The notes below the pieces were generated by a model. It searched no databases. It was not told the DNA's origin and saw nothing but the letters and a program-made list of their open reading frames with translations. The position numbers and the translations under genes were made by a program. A stretch of 64,000 bases of DNA from Beta vulgaris subsp. vulgaris (taxonomy: Eukaryota; Streptophyta; Magnoliopsida; Caryophyllales; Amaranthaceae): contig NC_079205.1 in NCBI RefSeq assembly GCF_026745355.1, forward strand, positions 48,474,527-48,538,526, written 5' to 3'. Each line of letters begins with the position of its first letter. Within the stretch, counting starts at the first letter, position 1. Shown in pieces: positions 46,486 through 58,100 of this stretch.

Positions 46486-46554
46486 AAAAATAGTCTTGGG
46501 TGTACCATGAGCATGGTACACCCAGGTGTACTAAAAATATTCCCTGAAATTAAC

Positions 46555-47508
46555 TAATTGAATTAATTTCAAATATAAAAAATAATTTAAGCACGTGTAG
46601 ATTGAAATATCACACTAATAGGATTAATTATTTAAGAGAAAACGATAGAGGTACTATTAAGAACATTATAAATCACGTAGGCAATGCGGAGATTTTGAAA
46701 AAGGTGATGATACAAAGAAATAAATTCAACAAGCATATGGACTCCTCCAACTACTAGGAGGGAAAACGACTAGCTATAGTGGCTAAGATCAATTCAGACA
46801 TTCACCATGCATAACTTAAATGGATAAGCGTTAACTCATGTTAGAAATTTTGTGAGAGCATACGATATTTATTTTATCAATAAAGTTCAAATGTCATTAT
46901 TGAGTGATTTCACCTTCAAAGTGATCACTAAGTATGAGTTTTTTATATTCTTTCATTTGTACTCACAAACCAACATCTCTATGGTAAATATCATCATCTC
47001 CACTAAAGCAATCCCGTCTTCAACCCTCAAATATAATACCTTATCTACACTTTCAAAATTTAAAATTATGAAGACTTTCTTAGAAGAGCCACATAATACA
47101 TGGAGTGAAGTGAGACAGATGACTATAAAATTCACCCGACTACAATATGGAAAAGATTGATTTAGTGAAAATATTCTTAGTGAGTTTATTATAATCATGT
47201 TATTAGATGATTTAGTCAAAGTAATTACTTATTAATAAAACAAAGTTAATCATTATGAAGATGGAATTTTTATGTTGCTTTAAATATGTGTGTCTAAACC
47301 TAACAAGACAATTATTTGAGAACAGATGGAGTATCTTCTATAATGTGACACATATTTAAATTGTGATTATTAGATGATATATGAATATGGATAATTTAAC
47401 CAGGATATGGGAAAAAGATATGAAAGTAGAATCAAGCAGAAAGCTACCACTAGGGTAATGTAACTTATTTACATGACGAAGAATCTTTTTTAGATACTGA
47501 GATATAAT
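46555..47508. other. Intergenic sequence
   Basis: No gene is recognised. An 102-codon plus-strand frame at 46852-47160 shows no domain, and its antisense partner likewise. Confidence 0.4.
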
Positions 47509-47513
47509 TAGAA

Positions 47514-48879
47514 TGTTATTTCACTATGAACACTACAAGAGGGGGGTGAATTGTATGTGTAGAAATAAAAGTAACTTTTTGCGGAAATTCAAACTTAAAC
47601 AAATAAACAAGCTAAAGGAACACAAGGGTTTTTTACGAGGAAAAACTTCTTGGGCCCAACAAGAAGAAACAACCTCGACCAGTAGGGATTTTAAACTCAA
47701 CTCTTTCACTAATTAGGCCAAACAACTCTGTTACAACCTAATTCTACTTACGAGACACACCTTGAGTTCCTAAACTCAAGTTCATGAGCCACTGTTCCCT
47801 TAACAGCAGTTCCTCTCAACTTCACTCGAAGTTTTCTCACTCTTTCTAGCTTAACTCAAAGCTTCCCTCTTACAGAACTTCACTCAAAGTCCCCTTACCC
47901 CAAAAACCAAAATACAATAGATCGAAATAAGCTTAGTGGAATTAGAGTAAGAAAGCAAAGAACAAATGACTATTATAAGAGAATGAAGGCACTGACACTT
48001 TAATTAGTTAAACTCACTAAAACACTTAGTCAGACACAATTTGGAACTTACTTAGACATTATTATTTATAGTGACAGTAATGTAGAACGTGGGAATTAAA
48101 TCATGCATTTGTGAAAAACCATTATCCCATGATGTTCCTTACCCCAAGGAACACGTTCCTCAAAACATCTCATGATCCCATGATCACTGTTAGACGTGGG
48201 AGTGTTTTTAGTTACTGCTTCTTGATTATAGTAACTACTTTGAGCACTACTCGAAAATCAGATTTAATTTAAAATATATTAAATATTATATCTGAAATTA
48301 AATTATTTTAATAAAAATATTATCTTTAAAATAAATTCCGTAAAAAACCGAATAACATTTTTATTATCTTTTGAAAAATAAAATCTTTTCCTTAAAAAGA
48401 TTTTCCATAAAATCATATTTTTCCTTAGATAAAAACGGTTACCTATAAACTAGGCATTATCTTCTCAACTGCCATCAATGTACCGTTGTAATGCTTCAAC
48501 CTAAGTCTAGTTCCTTTTATTTGTTAGTTCCTTTAACTCATTAGTTTAGTGCCAATTCGTCTGTTCCTTACAAAGGAACAGACTATCATTCTCAAATAAA
48601 AACTGACACAGTTCCTTACCATCTTTACTCGTTCCTTTACAATGGAACTAGAAATAAAACACATCGCTTTATTCTTCTTGCTCCAATGCTGCTCCAGTAT
48701 CAATTAGAGAAACATCTTCACTTAGTCTTCAAAATCCAAACCTGATTTCTTCCTTGACTTAGTATTCTCTTTGTTCCTTTCAATGATACCTTGAAATTCA
48801 TGCACTTAAAATAACTCGTTAGTCCACTACTTAGTTTGCATCTTTGTTCCTTTGTCATCATCAAAACTAGGGTTCAACA
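47514..48879. mobile_element. Solo LTR, SIRE/Maximus-like Copia type
   Basis: The 1366-base unit starts TGTTATTTCAC and ends GGGTTCAACA, with TGTT/AACA inverted termini, and is flanked by the 5-base duplication TAGAA (47509-47513 and 48880-48884). Near the left end the phrase CACTACAAGAGGGGGGTGAA is a hallmark of SIRE/Maximus-clade LTRs as I recall them. No coding sequence or second LTR is present, so it probably arose by recombination between two LTRs. It also has internal GTTCCTTTAC-type repeats. Confidence 0.78.
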
Positions 48880-48995
48880 TAGAATTAACCTAAAATTAAA
48901 CCGTATATATTATTTTAGTTTTACTCATTTGAAGATACTTACATCTCATCCTTAATTAACCATATAGTGAAAAAAGATACTTATATTAATATATA

Positions 48996-49250
48996 CTCCC
49001 TCTATTTTTTTTATCTTTCTCACTTTCTTGTGCACATCTCCCAATGCATATCTTTGAACTTAAATATCTTTCATCATATATTAGTAAATATTATAACGAT
49101 TGAATATTAATAATGTACTAATTAAGACGAATCAAACAAGATCCCACGTGACTATATTTTTTCTTATAAATTGAAAAAAATTAGAAGATTCTCTCGAAGT
49201 ATGAATAGTGTCAAGATTCTAAGTGAGAACGATAAAAAAAATAAAGGGAG
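48996..49250. mobile_element. Stowaway-like MITE
   Basis: The left end CTCCCTCTATTTTTTTTATC is inversely matched by GATAAAAAAAATAAAGGGAG at the right, with TA before the left end. Its sequence resembles the partial Stowaway at 12083. Confidence 0.75.
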
Positions 49251-49253
49251 TTC

Positions 49254-49856
49254 TTCATATGTTTCTTTTTACTTGCAATTGTTGACTCTTACGCTTGCAA
49301 TGCATAACTTCAACCATTAATATCTTCAATTACTGATAATTAAAAATTGTAAAAAGTAAATATTTGAAAAATACACATTGAGACAAATCTAACAAATGTT
49401 TGGTAAATGGCTTTTTCATTGGCTTTTGGCTTTTCAATTTGGTCAAACAGTAAAAAAAATTGTTTGGTTATTGGCTTTTTTGTTGCTTGAAAAGCTGGCT
49501 TCTAAGCCAAAATGAAAAAGCTGCCTGGAGCTGCTTTTTGGATTGGCTTTTGGCTTATTAGCCCACAAACTCTCTAATAAACAGCCAACAACTACACATA
49601 ATTTTGCGAAACACTTTTGCAAACAGCTTGCTTAAAAAGCCAACTTAAAAAGTCAATACATACAACCAATGCTTCCAGGCAGTCAAACAAGCCAACTAAA
49701 CCGGCCAAAAGCCAACAGTCAACCGCCGATTGCCATACAACCCCAAGATCCCACATGAATATGTTTTTCTTAACTATAAATCACCAAACATAAACTAATT
49801 GGAGTTTGGTAATAATGTAAAAGTCAAACAGTTGCAAGTAAAAAGAAACGGAGGAA
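49254..49856. mobile_element. Stowaway-like MITE carrying a nested insertion
   Basis: ATGTTTCTTTTTACTTGCAA at the left pairs with TTGCAAGTAAAAAGAAACGG at the right. The interior is interrupted at about 49397-49744 by a segment rich in TTGGCTTTTGGCTT and its complement (AAAGCCAA), because the flanking text TCTAACAA ... AAGATCCCACATG is continuous in related MITEs. The family of the inner insertion is not established. Confidence 0.6.
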
Positions 49857-50514
49857 TACTAATTTTAACACCCACATAATTCAGCCAAATGAATTTTTAT
49901 ACGTATTTAGGACGTTATTAAGAAAAAAACTAGTTTTAGGACCCGTGCATAATGCACAGGTGTATTTGTTGTTTTATAACATCATTAAATTAAGTCACAT
50001 AATAAGAACGAAATGAATTACACAATTTCATGAATTCTAAATGTAATTGTGGTAATGAGCACATAATACAAATAAAAAAAGCGTTTAACTCAAACTATAT
50101 GTTTGCAAACAGTTCCTTGTAATTAAACTACATTTGTTGTACTTGTACGCACACCGTGCGTGTTCTTTTTTTATCAAAGGAGAGGATCTCAAGACCTTTT
50201 TTCCTCGTAACTATGGACACGACAACATAAAATTGACCATGGTTGAAAATAGGTTTCGGGTGATACAGGCCTACATGAGACAAATATTGTCCTTGACTGT
50301 TATTTAAAGTTATAGCAAAATAAACCATTAAAGAAAACTGACGTCTCTGAAATCTGATAGGAAATTTGGTCGAGTCAGATGGAGTGAGTGTCATTCTTAG
50401 GATAAATACCTTTCCTCCGACATTACTTCCAGAAATAACAGTAGCTTCAACAACACAATTGCCTAAATGTTTAACTATCCTCCTGTCATTACATAATCCA
50501 AATGTTTGATTAAT

Positions 50515-51509
50515 CGGTTTTTTCACCAAATGCCCCTGAGTTTTCACAAAATTCACCGGGTACCCTCGCACTTTTGAAAATACACGGGGTACCCCTCAGT
50601 TTTACAATAATACATCCAAATGCCCTTAATGACTAACGGCGTTAACCGCCGTTAGTCATTAACCCTAATTTCTATTTCAAAACCCTAATTAACCCTAATC
50701 CTAACCCTAAATACTAACCTTAACCCCTAAACTTAAACCCTAACCCTCCCACCACCCTCACCCCAGCAGCTCCCCCCTCCCCCACCCCCGTCGACAGTCC
50801 CACAGCGCCCCCACCCTCCCTCATTCCGGTCGAATCCCCCCACCCTCCCTCATTCCGGTCGAATCCGCTACCCTCCCCCATTCCGATCGAATCCCCCCAC
50901 CCTCCCCCATTCCGGTCGAATCCCCCCACCCCGGTCAAATCTCCCCCTCCCCGCTAATTTCCGGCGCTTCTGGGTTCACTTTCACGAAAAAGACCAACGA
51001 CAGTAGCCTTAGAGTGACGAAGAAACGTCGACGAGGGGAGAGGGACTGCGTGGGATGCAAGGGTGGTGGTTGTGAGGGTGGGGGTTTGCGGCTGTGAGGG
51101 TGGGGTTTTCGAGGCTGGGTGGGCGGGGGTGGGGAGGGGGGGGGCTGCCATGGTGGAGAGTGGGAAACGACGGGGGTGGGGGAGGGGGGGCTGTTGAGGG
51201 TGGGGGAAGGGGGTTGCTGGGGTGGTGGGAGGGTGGGGGAGGGTTGGTGGCTGGTGGTTAGGGCTGGGTTAGGGTTAGGGTTAGGATTAGGATTAGGGTT
51301 AGGGTTAGAGGTAAGAGTTAGGATTCGGGGTTAATTAGGAATTTAAAACAGAAAATTAGGGCTAATGACTAACGGCAGTTAACGCCGTTAGTCATTAAGG
51401 GTATTTGGGTGTATTATGTTAAAACTGAGGGGTACCCCGTGTATTTTCAAAAGTGCGGGGGTACCCGGTGAATTTCGTGAAAACTCGGGGGTATTTGGTG
51501 AAAAAACCG
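50515..51509. mobile_element. Mutator-type MITE with telomere-like tracts, inside the Helitron helicase
   Basis: Ends CGGTTTTTTCACCAAATG and CATTTGGTGAAAAAACCG-like sequence begin long inverted repeats and are flanked by the exact 9-base duplication TTGATTAAT (50506-50514 and 51510-51518). The end sequences, the ACGGGGTACCCCTCAGTTT phrase and the TAACGGCGTTAAC palindrome match the element at 16699-17837. Degenerate CCCTAA tracts lie at the left and TTAGGG tracts at the right. The interior is C-rich then G-rich. There is no transposase. Confidence 0.93.
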
Positions 51510-53112
51510 TTGATTAATATTTCTTAGAAGCATAACTGGCGCACCTACTTTTAATCGTATGATATGATTCGAGAGACCGGAGCATCTTATTGAATTGAGA
51601 AATTCAATGGAGTATATTTCATGTACTCCAAAGTTACCCTTTTCTTAGCTTATAGCGTCCGAACTCAAATACACTTTCTCTTCTCCGTGAATGGTAGATA
51701 GAACATGATCATTGACTATCTCCACTATCTCATTTGTTGGTGCCAAAATCGCTTTTCATTGGAAATATTTGGCTTCCCAAATATGGTCATGGAGGTTTGG
51801 ATAAGTGCTATCAACAATTGCTGAATCGGATCGACACCTGGATCTATAAGAAATCTTTTGCAACCTTAATTACGGCTTCGCCATCATTAGGATCTCCAGC
51901 CTTACCGTCTCCTACACTTAGTATCCACTTTGAAAATTCCTGCTGTTCATTAGCAGAAGATTTCGAAGAACCTGATTGAAGTCTCATATTGCGAATAAGT
52001 GTTAGGACCTTACACGAATCCCACAAGTAAGACGAATTAACGGTATCAAACACGATATCTTGCCTCGTTCCCTTTGGTACAACTGGTAATATCTGCCACA
52101 GATCACCACCGAACACCATAACTTTACCCCCAAACGGTTGATGCATGTAATCCCTATCAACATACCTCATTATGTCCCTCAAACTTCTATCAAGTGCTTC
52201 TAAACAATACTTACGCATCATGGGCGCTTCATCCCATATAATAAGTTTTGTCTTGATACGAAGATCAGCCAAATCCGACCTAGGACGAATACCGGCACAT
52301 GTAGAATTCTCAGTTACATTCAAAGGGATACCGAATCTCGAATGCGCCGTTCTTCCTCGTGGAAGGAGGAGAGAAGCAATTCCACTCGAAGCTACAGGCA
52401 ATACAATTTCGCCCATCTTCCTTATTGCAGCACATAATGTCTTCCAGACATATGTTTTTTTGGTCCCTCCATAGCCGTAGACGAAAAACACACCTCCTTC
52501 TTGACTCGACACAACATCCATTCCTTTCCGATAAATAATGGACTGCTCATCAGTTAGACCCTTATACAATTTGTCGTGTTCCAACGTCATTTCCTCTATG
52601 TCGTAAGAAAGCTCATCTGCAATAAACTTGTTTTGTCCTTCAAACATGATTAGTTCATCACTTCATCCGGAAAAGGCAAGTCACTAAATCTACGCATGTT
52701 GCTACCATTACTTTGGAGCATGGTTTCAATCTCGGCCAATGCAAACGCTTCAATTTGATCGTCTGTCAATTGTAGATCAGCAAAAACATAAAATCAAATT
52801 GTAAAACAGTAACTTATACTAAATATGCACATTTCTTAAGAATATAGATATTTACTATTATCAGGATGTGTTCGTAGTTGTGTACCTTTATTTTTCTGAA
52901 TACCACGCTGCTTGTACAGAATGTCATCATATAGTAACCTCCAAGTCTTATGCCGAAACATCCTCCGGCTTCGACATACTCCCAGATAAAAGTAACATGG
53001 AGAACAAATGTCTTAGGTAGTGCCCTGATTCTCTAAAATAAACTTGCTTCTATGATTGAGTCAACATATTCTTATCATCATCAAGTAATCCCCTTGCATA
53101 GAAAGCTTCCTT

Positions 53113-54779
53113 CACTAGTAGAATAAATGTTTATTGTTGCGGTCATTAGTGTCCTATTGCGGCGGGTTTGGCCGCGCAACAATTAAGGGGGCAACAATAT
53201 GTAATTAATATATTGCTACAGTTTTAAACCGCAATAATATTTGAACATATTGCTGCGGTTTCTTGAGAAAACCGCAACAATATGTATATTTTTCAATCTT
53301 AAAAATACAGGTATATTGCTACGGTTTCTTCCCAAAACCGCAGCAATATATGCAGGCCGGGTAAAAAAAAAAAATTATTACTCAAGGCGTAAATTTTTTG
53401 TAGTCATAATACACTTATAATATAAACATTGGAGACTATTGCAGTACAATAACAACACAAAAGTAACTAACCCAAACTGCCATATATTCAATAAAAATAA
53501 TATTTTACAAACCCTAATTACAATATACTTCCTCTGTTTCTAAATAAGTGCAACATTTCTTGTTTGCACGTTTGCCAATGCATTATTTTAACCATTAATA
53601 TCTTCAATTATCAATAAGTAAAAATTATAAAAAGTTGATATTAAAAAAATTCACATCCGGACGAATCTAACAAGATCCCACATGACTATGTTTTTCCTAA
53701 AATGTAAATCACCAAAGCTAATTAAAGTTTAAACTGTGAATAGTAAACACTATGCAAATGTTGCACTTATTTTGAAACGGAGGTAGTATAAAAAAATGAA
53801 AACAGACTAATAAGGACAAATTTAAAAAAAACGAAAAAGAAAAAAATAGAGATATACAAAGATCTAAAATGAAACAAAAATACAGAGAATTAACAAAAAA
53901 AATTAAAAATTAAAGAAAAAAGGGAAAACATCATTGAATCTTGAAACCGACGAACGCCGGTGGTGGAGACGAACGGAATGCAAACGAACCACCACTGGTA
54001 CGAGGCGACCTTACACGCTGCTTCTCGCGACGAAGATATCGACGACCTTACGCTGCTTCTCGCGACGGAGACATGGACGAGGCGAGGGAAGAGGGCTGAA
54101 ATTCGAGGCGACGCTCTTGAGATCTAAAGGCAACGAGGGTTGAAAATTTCGCTGAGATCTAAAGACAGACGACGATGAGACCTAACGATGGGAAGCACGA
54201 CGAAGAGACGGCCATCGCGGTAGATGTGCGACATCAAACTAGACGACCATTGCGTTCGAATTTTACTGGGCGACGAAGGAGGAGATGAGAGAGAGTGAGG
54301 AGAGAGAGAGGAAAGAGAGAGAGGAGAGAGAGAGAGGATAGCGTGATTTTTTTTTACTGATCTGATGAGGAGGAAATGAGAGGGAGAGAGAGGAGAGAGA
54401 GTGAGGAGAGAGGGTTTAAAAAAACGGCTGGGAGGAGTTGTTAAAAGGAAGAAGGAATAAAACCCTACGGGCATTTTATTTTAAAACATCCTATTGCTGC
54501 GGTTTTTAGTAGGAACCGGCAATAGGTTCAAATATTAATAAAAAACTAATATTTTAATATATTGCTGCGGTTTTACTGAAAACCGCAGCAATATAGTTGG
54601 TCAAAAAGTCAACTTAAGTTTGAAAATTTCCACATTGACATCTATTGCTGCGGTTTCTTACCGAAACCGCAGCAATATGTCTATTTTATATTTTCCTTTT
54701 CTTTTTACGTGATACATTGCTGCGTATGGGTAAAACCGCATCAATACTACCGCAGCAATGAGCAATTATTCTACTAGTG
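53113..54779. mobile_element. Non-autonomous CACTA-type element with TATTGCTGCGG arrays
   Basis: It begins CACTAGTAGAATAA and ends TTATTCTACTAGTG, flanked by CTT on both sides (53110-53112 and 54780-54782), as for CACTA elements. Subterminal zones carry repeated ATTGCTGCGGTTTT and its complement. A Stowaway MITE is nested inside. It separates helicase codons that are contiguous in the Helitron. Short open frames inside (e.g. 53934-54143) are without domains; no transposase is present. Confidence 0.9.
53528..53786. mobile_element. Stowaway-like MITE nested in the CACTA-type element
   Basis: CTTCCTCTGTTTCTAAATAA at the left pairs inversely with TTATTTTGAAACGGAGGTAG at the right, with TA on both sides (53526-53527 and 53787-53788). 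Confidence 0.85.
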
Positions 54780-54960
54780 CTTGAATGTAGGATACACTAC
54801 ACCATCAACTGTTCTAATGTCTTCATAGCACGTCGCTCCTATTACAAAATTGAGCAACGTTCTAAGATAGAACTTCTCACCAGATCCTGGCGAGACGTGG
54901 TAGATTCAACCTATTACGGTTTTTATTGTGAAGTGAAAATAATATCAATTTCAAATTAAC

Positions 54961-55173
54961 GATATATAATAATTATAATATAGACATGCCGTATTTTTAT
55001 TTTTTTTCTACATAAATATAATTTTACTACTCTAAAAGAAAGGGGTAAAAATCGATATTTATTAGAGTACTCATATACAAAACTATATGTTCAATATATA
55101 AGTAAGGGAACAATTAACATAAAAAACAAAATTGAGTGATAGAATCTTCTAAGACACAAAATAAATCATTTAT
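54961..55173. other. AT-rich sequence between two elements
   Basis: No coding sequence is seen. It may be older Helitron or intergenic DNA. Confidence 0.35.
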
Positions 55174-55176
55174 TAA

Positions 55177-58100
55177 CACAACAAGAATGTCAGTCGTTAG
55201 CGTCCGAAAAAATTAGACGCTAAAAACGCGAAATCGGACGCTAAACATATTAGCGTCCGCCAACGGACGCTAAATGGCTGATGCAAAACCCTTGGTCGCT
55301 AATTCTGCAAATAGCGTCCGCAAAGCGGACGCTAAAAAGTTAGCGTCTGATCTTTCGTATTTAGCGACCGTTTCCAAGACAATCGCTAATTAGCGACCGC
55401 TGGAGAAAACAGACGCTAATTAGCGACCGTCCGTAGCAGACGCTAATTAGCGACCTAGGCGGTCGCTAATTAGCGACCGTGTCCTGGCAGTCGCTAATTA
55501 GCGACTGTTTTGTCGGAGGATACGCATTTGCACTTCTTTTTTTTGGTACGCATTTGCACTTCTTTTTTTTATTTTTTTGCTTTTGGTTAACTAGTATTAA
55601 ATGTAATAACTTTTTGCTTTTAATTAATTGATATTAAATGTAATAAATATGGAATGATGCAAATACGATACTTCTTTAATTCAATTATTATTAATAATAA
55701 ATGTAATTACAAGTGAAAAAATAATTCTAGAACTAAATTTTAGTATACTTAGAACAAAATCTAATACATAATTACATGTACACTTTAAGCTCCACAAGAA
55801 AAATCTGGAACCAAAACGAACTTCAAATCTGTATCTGGATCGAAACCAACTTCAAATCTGGAACTCAAACGCAAATCTCATAACCCTGCAAATCAACAAA
55901 AGGAAAGAAATTAATGAAATTAACCAGAAAAAAAACAATTATTAACAGTATTAGACCTGCCCAAATTACCATGTGCACAAGCACAAATTGAAGATACTGC
56001 AACACCAAAGCAAAATAATACATCTAGATAGCACACCTACACCTAATTCACAAAACCTCCACAAACTGCGGTAAAAAAAGTGGGATTTTTATATACAACT
56101 GGTATACTTTTCTCTATTTTAACAAAACCAGCAAGCGAATTACGTTTCTCATACCACAAACTAGGTAATACTGATAAGCTTCCCCAGATAGCTCAAGGAG
56201 CACGAATCCAACAACCTTCAAATTATCCACTTACGGCAAATATAGCTCAATGATATAGCACAATCCCACAATCCAGTTTCCTTTTTCCTTTCCTTAGGGA
56301 GTGGTTAATCCTATCTTTTACGACTTACTAATACAATCAATAAACTGACCGAAATTGGAATGAATGGACTGACCACCAACATGAATACCACTAAAGCATA
56401 TAATTTTTTCAACACCTTTTACTACTTAACTACTACTAGTCCAAACTCCAAAGTCTATCTACAAAATGACTGATACTGGAATAAACCTAACTACCAAACT
56501 ATAGAATTCAACACTAACCAAGTCAAAGCTGATGACATTATAAAAAATGGACAACATGACCAAGAAACCAAAATACTCATGTCATAATCAAACAATATTT
56601 GATCAAAAATAGCATATGAAAAGAAACTGTAAATTTAATCAATTAAAACAGCAATAACAACAGTAAAGATTATTGTCTACAAGGGAAGGTAGTAGTATGT
56701 GAAGACAATCAACAACGTTTTGTCCATATCACAAGCAATAAAACACAACACATAGATCTCGCGGAAAATCAGCTATATCCGATCTTGATTGACCTTCACT
56801 GAGATTCTTAAAAGTAGAACTTACCCCAATAATAGCGTTACCACTCAAAACATCTATAGCAGCCAAGATCCCCCTATTATACACCACAGAAAGAAACATC
56901 ATAGCAAAACAGAGAAGTGTCAGCAACCATAAATATTTGAAAACTTCAGAAATAAGAAAAGCAAAGACATCTCACATTTTCTACCTAGCAACAAGAAAAT
57001 AACTCCCACACATCCCACAAGGTCCTTTAAGATACATTGAACAAGACTGTTCAACTGGCTATATGTACTTTCCAGCATGCAACAACTCAAATATTGCCAG
57101 GTTTAGAATCAAAATCAACCGAAACATGAAAAGGATTTCTTGAAAAGTAAAATTACGATTTCGATATAAAGCATAAATAATTTAATAAATAGCAGTACAT
57201 ATATCAAAATGCATATATGGAAGAATGAACAAGTAAATAAACATATTGACACAAAGCAAAATATGAATGGTAGGTTCAGCTAGTTCTACGAGACACCAGT
57301 TTTTGGAACAACAATACCTAGGTTTTCCACATTGTAACTTTCAAGACAATGATCTAGAGCTTCAAAACAACAAAGTGCTAGTTGTCTCCTTGCAATAATG
57401 CAAGTGTCTAGTAAAATAATACTACCAATTTAACTACAAGTCTAGTAAAATTGTATACCATACATGGTTGAATGTCTTATGTAAACTGAAAACTTATTGT
57501 CAGAGCTTAGTAAATGGCCAATTAGACTTAGATTATAAACTAGTTATGTTCACTATGCACATAATGATGTTGAGTAGTTTGTGCATACAATTATTAGTGA
57601 GTTTTGAGAGTCCTAAGTTCCAAAAGAGATAATTCAAGTGTATTTATATATGCTTCTTAATTATGAGACTCTAGCCAGTGATAACTGATATACATCTTGT
57701 GTCATCAATTCATATATTAACCAAACTCTTAACTTGGTGGTCTCATCTCAACTCTTGAGTTCTAACTTCTAATATCATGTTAATCTTTCTACATACTATT
57801 ATTTTTGTTCTTACTACTTATTATCTAGTGATTTCTACAAGGTACATTATATTGGTTGATTGTTGAATATGTCTAAGTTTAAGATTCTAACAGCATACAC
57901 TTAATTACAAGGAGAAACAACCGAAATTGGAAAAGAGCCAAGTAAAAGGATACCAAAAATAAGCATGCATGAGCATAATATAGCATGCAGTTAGGATGGG
58001 AGTGACTAGAAATCGCATGCGAGGATGCAAAATGCAGTGTGTCTAGTGTCACAGCCACAGAGGGGATGTTCGATCACATGTCTTTTTCAAAGAAAAACAC

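Larger units (their letters stand above)
45664..46545 (+). mobile_element. Candidate gene-capturing Mutator-like element
   Basis: CTCATGGTACACCCAGG at 45671-45687 is inverted near the right edge as GGGTGTACCATGAG (46498-46511), and GCATGGTACACCCAGG is repeated directly just after. The 9-mer GAAATTAAC flanks the segment (45655-45663 and 46546-46554), a possible Mutator-type duplication. The extreme ends do not pair perfectly, so limits are tentative. The interior holds a PRMT3-like exon fragment and a TTTGCTCA tandem tract. Confidence 0.5.
50128..54920 (-). pseudogene. Helitron PIF1-like helicase, fragmented
   Basis: In gene order on the minus strand: SGEKFYLRTLLNFVIGATCY and EDIRTVDGVVYPTFK (54783-54920), then after the CACTA element FYARGLLDDDKN and TWRLLYDDILYKQRG (53110-52880), then QIEAFALAEIE, then a 267-codon frame (51844-52647) with the ATPase site GYGGTKKTYVWKTL, IIWDEAPM and FGGDLWQILPVVPKG, then LKVGAPVMLLRNINQ, the MITE, and finally INQTFGLCNDRRIVKHLGN to NNSQGQYLSHVGLYHPKP. 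These are the ordered motifs of Helitron helicases, which unwind DNA during rolling-circle transposition. The Walker A glycine is replaced by lysine. Several breaks besides the two insertions make it non-functional. Confidence 0.88.
49931..54960 (-). mobile_element. Helitron remnant with helicase, interrupted by two later insertions
   Basis: The 3' end on the minus strand is hairpin-like CACCTGTGCATTATGCACGGGT followed by CCTAAAACTAG at 49931, with A on the outer plus-strand side. The helicase C-terminus ends 197 bases before it. Helicase-coding pieces continue to about 54920. A Mutator-type MITE (50515-51509) and a CACTA-type element (53113-54779) split the coding sequence. The Rep/nuclease half and 5' TC end are absent in the window, so the copy is 5'-truncated. 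Confidence 0.8.

Noticed and set aside
50720..51334. Gly-rich repeats resembling a structural protein on both strands
   Set aside because: The sequence is the interior of the second Mutator-type MITE, with multiple open frames due to simple composition.
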